Shown here: in pieces, positions 55,034 through 63,393 of the stretch
How the letters are laid out: the number at the start of each line of letters is the position of its first letter
How positions within the stretch are numbered: the stretch's first letter is position 1
Source of the DNA: CAZSVE01 sp964610175
GTDB lineage: Bacteria; Pseudomonadota; Gammaproteobacteria; HK1
Length of the DNA: 64,000 nucleotides
NCBI GenBank assembly: GCA_964610175.1
Contig: CAZSVE010000001.1
Coordinates: forward strand, 1-64,000
Direction of reading: 5' to 3'
Made by a program: the position numbers and the translations under genes
The notes under the pieces: generated by a model
The model's input: only the letters and a program-made list of their open reading frames with translations
Database searches by the model: none
Told to the model about the DNA's origin: nothing

Positions 55034-55116
55034 CGTATCGGAAAGACAAAGATTCCGAGAGAATCGGTGCGTGCACCAAGGCCCACCCCGCTTCAGTCTT
55101 GGCGCGAAGCGCCAAT
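55034..55116 (+). repeat. R2 repeat, plus orientation
   Basis: Complete copy ending 14 nt before the decarboxylase ATG, thus a likely leader. Confidence 0.78.
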
Positions 55117-55130
55117 ATGTTCTTTCGATC

Positions 55131-56237
55131 ATGGATCCGACGAATCTCGATGTTGCCGAACTCGTAGCGGAATACGGGTCTCCCCTGGTGGTTGTTTCGG
55201 AACGCAAGTTGGCGGAAAACCTGCAGGGCTTGCAAGCGGCACTGCCCCGTGTCCGATTGTACTACGCAGTAAAGGCGAACCCGACTTCGGGTCTGTTGCG
55301 CGCGCTGGCCAGGATCGGCAGTGGGTTCGATATCGCAAGCCTGGGCGAGCTCGATCGGGTCTCCGATCTCGGGGTTCCAGCGCGGGATATTATTTATACC
55401 AATCCCATCAAACGCCCCAATGAAATCGAATCCGCGTACCAGGCAGGGGTCGACACCTTTTTCTACGATAATCCGTCGGAACTGGACAAGATCGCGCGAG
55501 CGGCACCAGGGGTCGGTGTCATGTTGCGCCTCTCCGTGAATAACCCCGACTGCGTGGTCGATCTTGGTGCCAAATTCGGTTGCGCCCATGACGAAGCCGA
55601 GCCACTCCTCATGGCGGCGCTGGAACGGGGACTGACTCCTCGGGGATTGTGCTTTCATGTGGGGTCCCAAACCTCCATACCGATACCATACCTGGAAATG
55701 GCCGTGGTATGTCGCGATCTCTTCAATAAGATGGCCCTGGCGGGACATCCCATGTCCACGTTGGATATCGGCGGGGGGTTCCCGGTCTCCTACAAGACCC
55801 CCATGATGGAGCCTTCGAGCTTCTGTAAACCCATTCGAGAGGCCATTAGTGGCTATTTCCCCGATACCGAGATCATCGCGGAACCCGGACGGGCCATCTG
55901 CGCCACGGCGGCGCTACTGGTCATGCGGGTAATCGGCAAATCCCGCCGACAGGGAATGACCTGGTATTATCTGGATGATGGGCTTTATGGCACGCTGTCG
56001 GGCATGGTCTTCGACAAGACCAACTACGGGTTCCAATGTATGGAGACGAAAAATCCGGAGCCATGTGTGCTGGCCGGTCCTACCTGCGACTCATTCGATA
56101 TCATCGCCAAAAATGAATTCATGCCCGTGTTGGAGATTGGAGATATCGTGGTGGTGCATAATGTGGGCGCTTATTCGACGGCCCACACGACCCGTTTCAA
56201 CAGCACGCCGGCGGCAAGGATATTGATGATCGACTAA
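55131..56237 (+). CDS. Ornithine/lysine decarboxylase-like PLP enzyme (alanine-racemase fold)
   Basis: A 368-residue protein. Lys48 in YYAVKANP binds PLP; FDIASLGELD, FHVGSQ, DIGGGFPV and EPGRAICA follow; Cys in GPTCDSFD (about 320) completes the active site. This compact type decarboxylates ornithine and/or lysine to putrescine/cadaverine. The directly following speE argues for ornithine. ATG 55131 is used because all upstream frame is R2 and spacer. The length matches bacterial ODC of this fold. Confidence 0.9.
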   Translation: MDPTNLDVAELVAEYGSPLVVVSERKLAENLQGLQAALPRVRLYYAVKANPTSGLLRALARIGSGFDIASLGELDRVSDLGVPARDIIYTNPIKRPNEIESAYQAGVDTFFYDNPSELDKIARAAPGVGVMLRLSVNNPDCVVDLGAKFGCAHDEAEPLLMAALERGLTPRGLCFHVGSQTSIPIPYLEMAVVCRDLFNKMALAGHPMSTLDIGGGFPVSYKTPMMEPSSFCKPIREAISGYFPDTEIIAEPGRAICATAALLVMRVIGKSRRQGMTWYYLDDGLYGTLSGMVFDKTNYGFQCMETKNPEPCVLAGPTCDSFDIIAKNEFMPVLEIGDIVVVHNVGAYSTAHTTRFNSTPAARILMID

Positions 56238-56261
56238 CAGAAATTCAGGAATGAAAAGACC

Positions 56262-57131
56262 ATGAGCGAACGAGTCAAAAGCGAGTTTGGTCCCAACCTT
56301 TGGAACATGTGGTTTACCGAGTTCAATAAGGAAGGGGTTGGCTTGACGCTGAAGGTATCCCGGGTAATCCACAGCACGATATCGGACTTTCAGCGCATCG
56401 ACGTAATCGAGACGGAGGAGTTCGGCAAGGCATTGGTGCTGTACGGTTCCATCATGATCACGGAGAAGGATGAATTCGTCTATCACGAGATGATCAGCCA
56501 CGTACCCCTTACCGTACATCCGGCGCCATCGCGCGTCCTGATCATCGGTGGTGGCGATGGCGGAGCCCTGCGGGAAGTCCTCAGACACCCGCGGGTCGAG
56601 ACTGCCCTGGTGGTAGAGATAGACCCCGAGGTCGTAAAGGTTTGCAAGCGCTTTTTCCCTGGCGTAACGAGTGGTTTCGATGATCCCCGCGCCAAGGTTA
56701 TCCACGACGATGGGGCAAGGTTTGCCGCGAATACCCGCGAGAAATTCGATCTGGTGGTGTCGGATACCTCCGATCCGGTGGGGCCCGCGGAGCCGCTGTT
56801 TCAGCAATCATTTTACCAGGACGCCTTCAATGCGCTCGATGAAGACGGTATTTTCGTGGCCCAAAGCGAATCTCCCCTGTTCCATGCCGACAATGTGCGC
56901 AAGATCTATAAAAATCTGCGCGCCGTATTTCCTACCGTGATGATGTACCTGGCGCACATTCCCACCTATCCCAGCGCGCTTTGGAGCTTTGCCTTCTGCT
57001 CGAAGCGCTACCACCCGCTGCATGACTTTCGACCCGAGAGCGCTAATATTCATGGCCTTCATTACTATAACGCCGATATCCACCGGGGGGCGTTCGCGTT
57101 GCCCAATTATGTGAAGCTATTGTTGTCATGA
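56262..57131 (+). CDS. speE: Spermidine synthase (polyamine aminopropyltransferase)
   Basis: A 289-residue enzyme transferring aminopropyl from decarboxylated SAM to putrescine. Features: YHEMISHVPL, GGGDGGALRE (dcSAM binding), VVEIDPEVVKVCK, the acidic catalytic DTSDPVGPAE, and QSESP. It lies 24 nt after the decarboxylase, forming a two-gene operon. speD, needed for dcSAM, is not in the window. The second polyamine route (nspC/CANSDH) lies on the far side of the PKS. Confidence 0.96.
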   Translation: MSERVKSEFGPNLWNMWFTEFNKEGVGLTLKVSRVIHSTISDFQRIDVIETEEFGKALVLYGSIMITEKDEFVYHEMISHVPLTVHPAPSRVLIIGGGDGGALREVLRHPRVETALVVEIDPEVVKVCKRFFPGVTSGFDDPRAKVIHDDGARFAANTREKFDLVVSDTSDPVGPAEPLFQQSFYQDAFNALDEDGIFVAQSESPLFHADNVRKIYKNLRAVFPTVMMYLAHIPTYPSALWSFAFCSKRYHPLHDFRPESANIHGLHYYNADIHRGAFALPNYVKLLLS

Positions 57132-57668
57132 GCTTCCATCCCGTCGGATCCCACCATTCCCCCGCTGAGGTCCCCGGAATCCTCGTGTTGTGAATGAAGA
57201 ACGGGGCGACTCGAAACCATGGTGATATCGACGACGGCGATATCGTCATGGCGGGCGCCGATGATGGCCGGGTGGCGCGCTGGGCTATGGGGTTTGGTTT
57301 TTGGCTATGGGGGGGCAATTCTCCATTCCCGTAGCCGCCAAAACAGCGGGCTCTGGAGCGATTTGGGGGCGATTGGGACGTCTGGCGTTTCGTGCCAGGA
57401 CTGGAAGAAAGCGGAGGTGGGTCTTGGCGCACGCACCTATTCTCTCGGAATCTTTGTTTTTCAGATACTTTCAGTGAAATGCCAACCTTCCGGAGACGGT
57501 GCACGGGGCGCTCGTGGGTGGTGATTCCTGATGCGGCTGGGAGGCTGCCACGGAGACATCTGGCGGAATTCAGCGGAGTAGTTGGATTCCTGACGAAGCT
57601 TGTGCTCGAACCGACAAAGCTTCGCTGGATAGGTTACCCATGGCGATGGGTGGCGTCGGAGTTCGGGA
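57132..57668. other. Gap with R2 and an R1 fragment
   Basis: No gene seen. A short plus-orientation R1 5' fragment (GACGAAGCTTGTGCTCGAAC) starts at 57594. Confidence 0.45.
57384..57472 (-). repeat. R2 repeat, minus orientation
   Basis: Contains GGTGGGTCTTGGCGCACGCA and GGAATCTTTGTTTTTCAGAT, the reverse of the other copies. Confidence 0.75.
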
Positions 57669-58184
57669 TCAATATAAATACACGACATAGATATGGTAAA
57701 CGGCCAGCGTCAAACTGACCACGGCGAAACTGATATGTAAGGCCATCCATGCATTGTAGAACAGTGGTTTTTTGATCTGCAGGATTTCCATGTTGAGAAT
57801 GCCGATTAGGCAATTCAGTAATAAGATACCAGCCAATATCTGTTGGTAGGCAACGCCGAAATCTCTGACATGAAATAGAAAAAATACCGGTAGCAGGCAG
57901 CCGATCAGCTTATGGCTGTCCATGAAGCCCACGGTCGACTTTTTACCGGTGAAACGCCGCAGTCCGAAACGCCATTGCTGCAATATGAGTGCAAGGAGCA
58001 CAATCCCGGAAAATTGTTTGTAAAGGCTGTTCTGTTGTATGCCCGCGAGCCATTCCCATTGGTAACCCATGCCGATCCAGGCCGCCACGACCAATAGGGA
58101 CAGGAAGCCGAATACGGCATATCTTTTAGGATTGATTAATGCCGATATATCCTGAAAATGAAGCGCATGAGCGAGCTTAGTCAT
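57669..58184 (-). CDS. Five-helix membrane protein, cytochrome b-like
   Basis: A 171-residue protein with five hydrophobic helices. His residues sit in helices (DSHKLIGCLLPVFFLFHVRD; ALHISFAVVSLTLAVYHIY) at places suited to bis-His heme b, as in ferric-reductase-like or b561-type subunits. ATG 58184 overlaps the upstream cytochrome's stop by 8 nt, so translation is coupled. Together with the two c-type cytochromes it suggests a membrane electron-transfer complex. Heme binding is inferred, not shown. Confidence 0.7.
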   Translation of the reverse strand: MTKLAHALHFQDISALINPKRYAVFGFLSLLVVAAWIGMGYQWEWLAGIQQNSLYKQFSGIVLLALILQQWRFGLRRFTGKKSTVGFMDSHKLIGCLLPVFFLFHVRDFGVAYQQILAGILLLNCLIGILNMEILQIKKPLFYNAWMALHISFAVVSLTLAVYHIYVVYLY

Positions 58185-59079
58185 TTTTCGGCCTCTCGTT
58201 GTCGGCGAGGGTAGCAAACAATGTTGCAATGCTGTGTTCCGAGTTGCGTGATGCGATACGGCGCATGAAGTGATCCGCACTGGGCAGGTAATAGCCGCCA
58301 CGTGGCCATTTATTCCCGATGTCGGGCGGATTTTCAAAGGTGTTTGCCTTGTCCACGATCTGCGCATAGGCCTCGCGTACGCTCTGTCTGAATGCGGCTA
58401 CCATCCGAAGTAGTTGTTCCAGACTGACTTCTTTATAAGGGTAGGTCCAGGAGGTAGCCCCCATGACATCACCGAGCTGCCAGTCATTCTTTCGACTTCC
58501 ACTATGCTTGTTGTGGCATCCCGTACAGGCCGGGGAGATGGCGATATCGGCATACATGCCGACATATAGTTCGGTGTCCTGCGCATAAAACTGAATGGGT
58601 TCTTTTGTTTCCCTTACCTGGTGAAACCTTCTTAGTTGTTCGCCGGTAAACAGGTTTGCTTCATTGATGGGATAATCGGAACCCAAATAGAGCCCCAGAT
58701 GCGTATTGGTTTTCTCGAGGCCAAGGGAAGTAAGGCGTAAAAACTGCGCCGGTAGCGGTGCCGCATCCAGGCTATCTCTGTCCCAGTTCTCGTCGAACTT
58801 TATCCTCATTTCCGTGCCTGCATCCACGGCTTCCTCTCCATGCCGCGATCGCGTCAGTTGGAAAAATCTTGTCCTTGCCGCTTTGCTCGCACCTACGATT
58901 TCCTTGGTATACAGCGACCGGACCAATTCATTCTCTTTGTTGAGGATATCGAAAGCCAGCTCGATGGGTAGCGTCTTGCCCGTAACCTCGGTTTCGACCA
59001 GTTGTGGTGGGGCGGTTACGAACAGGTATATATACAGGGCTATAAAAATAAGCGCCGTTATTATTATCCGGTTCAACAT
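58177..59079 (-). CDS. DUF3365-type monoheme c cytochrome
   Basis: A 300-residue protein when started at ATG 59079, which directly precedes an N-terminal anchor (IIITALIFIALYIYLFV) and lies 4 nt after the previous stop; an in-frame TTG at 59148 would give 323 residues. It has one CTGCH heme site at about 185, followed by NKHSGSRKNDWQLGDVMGA, the DUF3365 pattern. The N-terminal part resembles a sensor-like periplasmic fold. These proteins occur as redox or heme-based sensors and as electron carriers. Middle gene of a three-gene operon. Confidence 0.82.
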   Translation of the reverse strand: MLNRIIITALIFIALYIYLFVTAPPQLVETEVTGKTLPIELAFDILNKENELVRSLYTKEIVGASKAARTRFFQLTRSRHGEEAVDAGTEMRIKFDENWDRDSLDAAPLPAQFLRLTSLGLEKTNTHLGLYLGSDYPINEANLFTGEQLRRFHQVRETKEPIQFYAQDTELYVGMYADIAISPACTGCHNKHSGSRKNDWQLGDVMGATSWTYPYKEVSLEQLLRMVAAFRQSVREAYAQIVDKANTFENPPDIGNKWPRGGYYLPSADHFMRRIASRNSEHSIATLFATLADNERPKND

Positions 59080-59083
59080 AGGC

Positions 59084-59854
59084 TTACGATCCGACACGGG
59101 CTTTGTGGAATTTTTGTGCTGCGTAGGGGGAATCGCTTTCTCCGGCAAAATATTCCTGTAGTGTTTGCCGAGTAATGCGTGTATCGAAATCCCGAGTTAC
59201 TTCCATTTTGTGGTTTCCATGGTAATCATGGCACGCCAAACACGATTCCCAATCGTTGTCCCGCGCGAGCTGCCGATGCGGGATACTGATCGGATCATTC
59301 TCGATATCGATCTTTTCATGACAAACCTCGCAATACGACACGCTCCCGGTAACCCTTCTCCCGGTGTGCTCCAGATGGCAGGTAACACAGTATTGCGGCT
59401 GGATCCGTTCTCTGGCATCTCGAAACCGTGGCGCGAAAAAGCGGGATACCGGGTGACGATCATTGGGCCGGGCATGACAATACAAACAGTCGTAATTATT
59501 CACCGCACGGTATCCCACCGCCACTAGTTTCGAGCGGTTCCCCAGCAGATATTGTACATTGGCTTGAAGTTGCTGACGCAAATCCCCTCGTTCCGATTTA
59601 TGGCAGTCGTCACATGCCAACTCATCATGGCCGGTATTCATGGGTCCGTTGACATGCAGGTAGGAGTAATCGGGATGCAGCAGCACCAGGACAAAGGCCA
59701 GGGATATCGCGCCACCGGCGATATAATACGCCCATATTTTATAACGCGCCCGCGCCTTGCGATTGGATTTCTTGTTCACACCGAAACGGATCCCCTCGAT
59801 TCTTATGGGGTATGACCATTTATACGGAGAGAGTCGGGAAACAGGGTTTTTCAC
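59084..59854 (-). CDS. Membrane-anchored pentaheme c-type cytochrome
   Basis: A 256-residue protein with one N-terminal membrane helix (IWAYYIAGGAISLAFVLVLL) and five CxxCH heme sites at residues 81 (CDDCH), 123 (CLYCH), 156 (CVTCH), 175 (CEVCH) and 205 (CLACH). Additional His residues (GHDEL, LEHTG, PHRQ) can serve as distal ligands. The layout is NapC/NirT-like in spirit, a quinol-to-periplasm electron conduit, but not clearly of that family. GTG 59854 starts 3 nt after an R1 copy. First gene of the cytochrome operon. CcmB for its maturation is encoded elsewhere in the window. Confidence 0.85.
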   Translation of the reverse strand: MKNPVSRLSPYKWSYPIRIEGIRFGVNKKSNRKARARYKIWAYYIAGGAISLAFVLVLLHPDYSYLHVNGPMNTGHDELACDDCHKSERGDLRQQLQANVQYLLGNRSKLVAVGYRAVNNYDCLYCHARPNDRHPVSRFFAPRFRDARERIQPQYCVTCHLEHTGRRVTGSVSYCEVCHEKIDIENDPISIPHRQLARDNDWESCLACHDYHGNHKMEVTRDFDTRITRQTLQEYFAGESDSPYAAQKFHKARVGS

Positions 59855-59856
59855 CC

Positions 59857-59968
59857 GTTTGTTTATTTCCCGCTCACCTTCGCAAATGAGTCGAGTTCTA
59901 CGAAACGCCGGTTTTGCTTTACCGATGCCGGGTCATGCCCAGTCGGTTCGAGGCGAGGCTCCGCCAGG
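59857..59968 (-). repeat. R1 repeat filling the gap between globin and cytochrome genes
   Basis: In gene orientation it starts 9 nt after the globin stop and ends 2 nt before the GTG start of the cytochrome. Confidence 0.9.
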
Positions 59969-59977
59969 TAGTGCGGG

Positions 59978-60397
59978 TCATGAAATCTCTCTCGCGGCAT
60001 CCTTCATGATGGAAGCGAGTTTACCGTAGAGCGCTGCCCAGGCATCCTCGACCTCCGGAGTAAATTCGCTACCCAACCCCTTTTCGAGGGTCCACAGCAG
60101 CGCTCCGCCCACCGTATCGTAATCTTCCTCCTTGACATCGTATCCCACATGGCGTCGCCCGGAGCTTTGGATCGAAGGGATAACGGCCTCGAATCGATCG
60201 AGGGCGCTCACGGCCATTGCGATCATCTTCATCAGCTTGGCACCCTGTGTCTTTATGTCGCTTTTGAAAAGCATTTCGAGCGACGGGTCCATTTCGAACA
60301 ACCTCGCGTAGAAAAGCTCTGCGACGGTATCCGCGATAGGTTCCACCTTTTTCCAGGTATCTCTTATCAATATAGTCTGTTCCGGTGTCATCATCAT
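59978..60397 (-). CDS. Single-domain bacterial globin
   Basis: A 139-residue globin-fold protein resembling Vitreoscilla hemoglobin and the globin domain of flavohemoglobins, without the reductase part. Proximal His83 lies in SGRRHVGYDV; the E/F region and FYARLFEMDPSLEMLF are typical. Such globins bind O2 or NO, giving oxygen storage or NO detoxification. Located just upstream of the cytochrome operon on the same strand, so possibly part of a respiratory or NO-related unit. Confidence 0.9.
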   Translation of the reverse strand: MMMTPEQTILIRDTWKKVEPIADTVAELFYARLFEMDPSLEMLFKSDIKTQGAKLMKMIAMAVSALDRFEAVIPSIQSSGRRHVGYDVKEEDYDTVGGALLWTLEKGLGSEFTPEVEDAWAALYGKLASIMKDAAREIS

Positions 60398-60555
60398 GCA
60401 ATCTTCCTATTTCTCCACTGTCCGGTTATATTCCCGATCATCTCCGAATCTCACCTAGACGCATCGCCGATTTCTATCGGTTCGGCACGCTCTTTCTCCT
60501 CCCCAAGAGGGAAAGATGGCTAACCAGGGCATCGGGCCGGACAATCCTCTTCGAG
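60398..60555. other. Upstream region of the globin gene
   Basis: No gene seen; should hold the globin promoter, but I can identify no clear -10/-35 or FNR/Dnr site. Confidence 0.35.
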
Positions 60556-60690
60556 TTTGTTTATTTCCCGCTCAGCTTCACGAATGAGTAAATTTCGTTT
60601 TTCCAATACATCGAATTTTACAAAATACCGATTTTGCTTTACCAATGCATGAATCATGCTTTGTTGTCGGTCCGAGGCGAAGCTCCACTC
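60556..60690 (-). repeat. R1 repeat, minus orientation, with an insertion
   Basis: About 25 bp longer than other copies: the TTTTACAAAATACCG block is preceded by an extra stretch (AATTTCGTTTTTCCAATACA). Confidence 0.8.
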
Positions 60691-60694
60691 GTCG

Positions 60695-60850
60695 ATTACC
60701 CGTGAAATCCTGAACAAAACGATCAAAGGATTTCGTTTTTGTCATTTTTCGCTGCGCAAGGAATCTTGTGCGCTCGAGGTTTCGAGAGAGTCAGAAGGTT
60801 TCTTTCCCAGGCGAAACGACTCGTTGTTCTTCGTCCGGAAGATTTCGGTC
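60695..60850 (+). repeat. R3 dispersed element
   Basis: ATTACCCGTGAAATCCTGAA, then CAAAACGATCAAAGG; a second copy of the 40608 element, again beside R1 sequence. Confidence 0.55.
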
Positions 60851-60905
60851 CTGGCCATGCCGGATTGGGTTCTAATGGAAAAGTGATTTTACCTCAATAT
60901 ACACA

Positions 60906-61820
60906 ATGCCCACTATGCCAAACGACAATATACCTACATCGCCGGAAAAATCGGAATCTCCTCGTAAACCATCCTGGATCCGCGTCAAGGCCCCCATGGC
61001 CCCGCGGGTATTGCGCCTCAAGAATCTCCTTCGTCAACAAAGGCTACATACCGTTTGCGAAGAGGCATTGTGTCCGAATCTTTCCGAATGCTTCGGACAA
61101 GGAACCGCGACATTCCTGATTATGGGCGACATTTGTACTCGACGCTGCCCGTTTTGTGATGTAGCCCATGGTCGTCCATCGCCCCTCGACCCCGAAGAAC
61201 CCCGACGTCTTGCCGATACCATTGCCGAAACCGGGCTGGATTATGTAGTCATTACCTCCGTGGATCGCGACGATCTCAGGGATGGAGGCGCAGGTCACTT
61301 TGCTGCCTGTATCCGGGAAATCCGTAAACAAGCACCGCAAACCCGAATCGAAATACTGGTCCCCGATTTTCGTGGACGCCTCGACACGGCCCTGGAACAA
61401 CTCGCTTGCGCCCCGCCCGATGTTTTCAACCACAACCTGGAAACCGTCCCCCGCCTGTATCGAACGGTGCGTCCGGGCGCCGATTACCATTGGTCACTGC
61501 AATTGACGTCGCGCTTTCGCATCGCATATCCGGCAATACCGACCAAGTCCGGCCTGATGCTGGGGCTTGGGGAACGGCAGAAAGAAATTCTGGCGGTACT
61601 CCGCGACCTGCGCGACCATGGTTGTCAGCGGATCACCATCGGTCAATATCTGCAACCGAGCCGCGCGCATCTGCCGGTAGTACGTTTCGTTCCACCGGAA
61701 GAATTCGAACGGCTTGGAACGATTGCCCGCGAGATGGGATTCGAACAGGTCGCGAGTGGCCCTCTGGTGCGCTCATCCTATCACGCAAGGCGCCAAGCAA
61801 TGGGCGAGCATGTGTCGTGA
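60906..61820 (+). CDS. lipA: Lipoyl synthase
   Basis: A 304-residue radical-SAM enzyme that inserts two sulfurs into octanoyl-protein. The auxiliary cluster motif C-x4-C-x5-C is in [12 protein letters not shown]. The radical-SAM motif [10 protein letters not shown] follows, and the third auxiliary ligand region RSSYHA is at the C-terminus. ATG 60906 is used; a second ATG follows three codons on. lipB is absent from the window. The lipoyl product serves GcvH among others, and gcvT is in this window. Confidence 0.96.
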   Translation: MPTMPNDNIPTSPEKSESPRKPSWIRVKAPMAPRVLRLKNLLRQQRLHTVCEEALCPNLSECFGQGTATFLIMGDICTRRCPFCDVAHGRPSPLDPEEPRRLADTIAETGLDYVVITSVDRDDLRDGGAGHFAACIREIRKQAPQTRIEILVPDFRGRLDTALEQLACAPPDVFNHNLETVPRLYRTVRPGADYHWSLQLTSRFRIAYPAIPTKSGLMLGLGERQKEILAVLRDLRDHGCQRITIGQYLQPSRAHLPVVRFVPPEEFERLGTIAREMGFEQVASGPLVRSSYHARRQAMGEHVS

Positions 61821-61931
61821 AGAGGGCTATCGAAAATCTCGACTTTCGCATACCTCTCGACGGCGTTTTCCCAGCAATGTTTTTTGGTCATGATCGCACG
61901 CAAGGTGGTAAGAGGCGCATTTTTCAGCTTG
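61821..61931. other. Convergent gap lipA/argG
   Basis: 111 nt between two convergent genes; no clear terminator stem with T-run seen. Confidence 0.35.
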
Positions 61932-63158
61932 CTAATCGACCCAGCCACGCCATGCCGTCGCTGGTGCAATGCGCATACGCAGGGCATTCAAACGGATAAA
62001 ACCCTCGGCATCCTTTTGATTGTACGCACCGCTATCTTCCTCGAAGGTGGCCACGTTGGCATCGAACAGGCTATCGGTATCGGATTTTCGACCAACGACC
62101 ATCACGTTCCCTTTGTACAGCTTCAGGCGGACCTCTCCGTTCACGGATTCCTGGGTCTGGTCGATCAAGGATTGGAGCGCCATCCTTTCCGGGCTCCACC
62201 AATAGCCATTGTAGATAAGCCGCGCGTAGCGGGGCATCAATTCATCCTTGAGGTGCGCTGCCTCCCGATCCAGGGTTACCGACTCCATAGCCCGGTGGGC
62301 CTTGAGCATAATAGTACCGCCCGGAGTTTCGTAGCAGCCCCTGGATTTCATGCCCACATAACGATTCTCCACCATATCGATGCGGCCGATCCCATGTTCA
62401 TTCCCCAACGCATTCAAGCGCGCCAATATATTGGCGGGGGAAAGGGGTTCGCCATCCAGGGTTCGGATGTCGCCGCGTTCGAACCCGACCTCCACATACC
62501 GGGGTCGATCCGGGGCATCTTCCGGCGAGCGCGTCCAACGCCAAATATCTTCGTCGGGCTCCTGCCACGGGTCTTCGAGGGGACCGCCCTCATAAGAGAT
62601 ATGCAATAAATTGGCGTCCATGGAGTAGGGGGAACCACCACCCGGCTTGGTCTCCACGGCAATGCCGTGGGTCCTGGCATAGTCGATGAGCTTTTTCCGG
62701 GAATCGAGATCCCACTCCCGCCATGGGGCGATCACTCGAATATCGGGGGCCAGGGCGTAGGCACCCAGCTCGAAGCGCACCTGATCATTGCCTTTGCCGG
62801 TTGCCCCATGGGCAATGACGTTGGCGCCGACGTCGCGTGCGATCTCCACGAGGCGCCTTGCGATCAGCGGACGTGCAATGGCGGTGCCCAGGAGATACTC
62901 TCCCTCATACAGGGTGTTGGCTCGAAACATAGGGAATACGTATTCGCCAACGAACTCCTCTCGCAGATCCTCGATATGAATATCCGTGACACCCAGGGCC
63001 ATGGCTTTGCGGCGCGCCGGTTCCAATTCCTCCCCCTGGCCGATATCCGCGGTAAAGGTAATCACCTGGCAGTGGTATTTGTCCTGGAGCCACTTCAAGA
63101 TGATGGAAGTATCCAATCCCCCGGAATAGGCAAGAACGACCTTTTTTACTTCAGACAT
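61932..63158 (-). CDS. argG: Argininosuccinate synthase
   Basis: A 408-residue PP-loop enzyme joining citrulline and aspartate. [15 protein letters not shown] at 10-24 is the ATP pyrophosphatase loop, [15 protein letters not shown] the citrulline/ATP region, and [25 protein letters not shown] the conserved aspartate site. ATG 63158 gives the standard start. Normal length for the common bacterial type. argH is absent nearby. Confidence 0.97.
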   Translation of the reverse strand: MSEVKKVVLAYSGGLDTSIILKWLQDKYHCQVITFTADIGQGEELEPARRKAMALGVTDIHIEDLREEFVGEYVFPMFRANTLYEGEYLLGTAIARPLIARRLVEIARDVGANVIAHGATGKGNDQVRFELGAYALAPDIRVIAPWREWDLDSRKKLIDYARTHGIAVETKPGGGSPYSMDANLLHISYEGGPLEDPWQEPDEDIWRWTRSPEDAPDRPRYVEVGFERGDIRTLDGEPLSPANILARLNALGNEHGIGRIDMVENRYVGMKSRGCYETPGGTIMLKAHRAMESVTLDREAAHLKDELMPRYARLIYNGYWWSPERMALQSLIDQTQESVNGEVRLKLYKGNVMVVGRKSDTDSLFDANVATFEEDSGAYNQKDAEGFIRLNALRMRIAPATAWRGWVD

Positions 63159-63186
63159 ACTGATTCCTCATGCTCAGTCAGGCACT

Positions 63187-63294
63187 AGCGAAGCTTCGCC
63201 TCGAACCATCGATGCGTGTTTAGCGTTGGTAAGGCGAAGCTGGTGTTTTGTAAAGGGTGACTCATTTGCGAAGGTGAGGGGGAAATAAACAAAT
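63187..63294 (+). repeat. R1 repeat, plus orientation, upstream of argG
   Basis: Its 5' end faces the minus-strand argG start at 28 nt. Confidence 0.85.
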
Positions 63295-63393
63295 CGACTT
63301 ACGCAGCGAGCTTCCAATATGGGGTCTAACATATTTTTTGGCGGGGCGAAAATTCTCGATTCCCCATTTCATCCCCCCGATTCCGAATTTCCA

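Noticed and set aside
4055..63294. R1 as a CRISPR array or direct-repeat array
   Set aside because: Copies are scattered in both orientations with unrelated, variable distances between them; no regular spacers and no cas genes.
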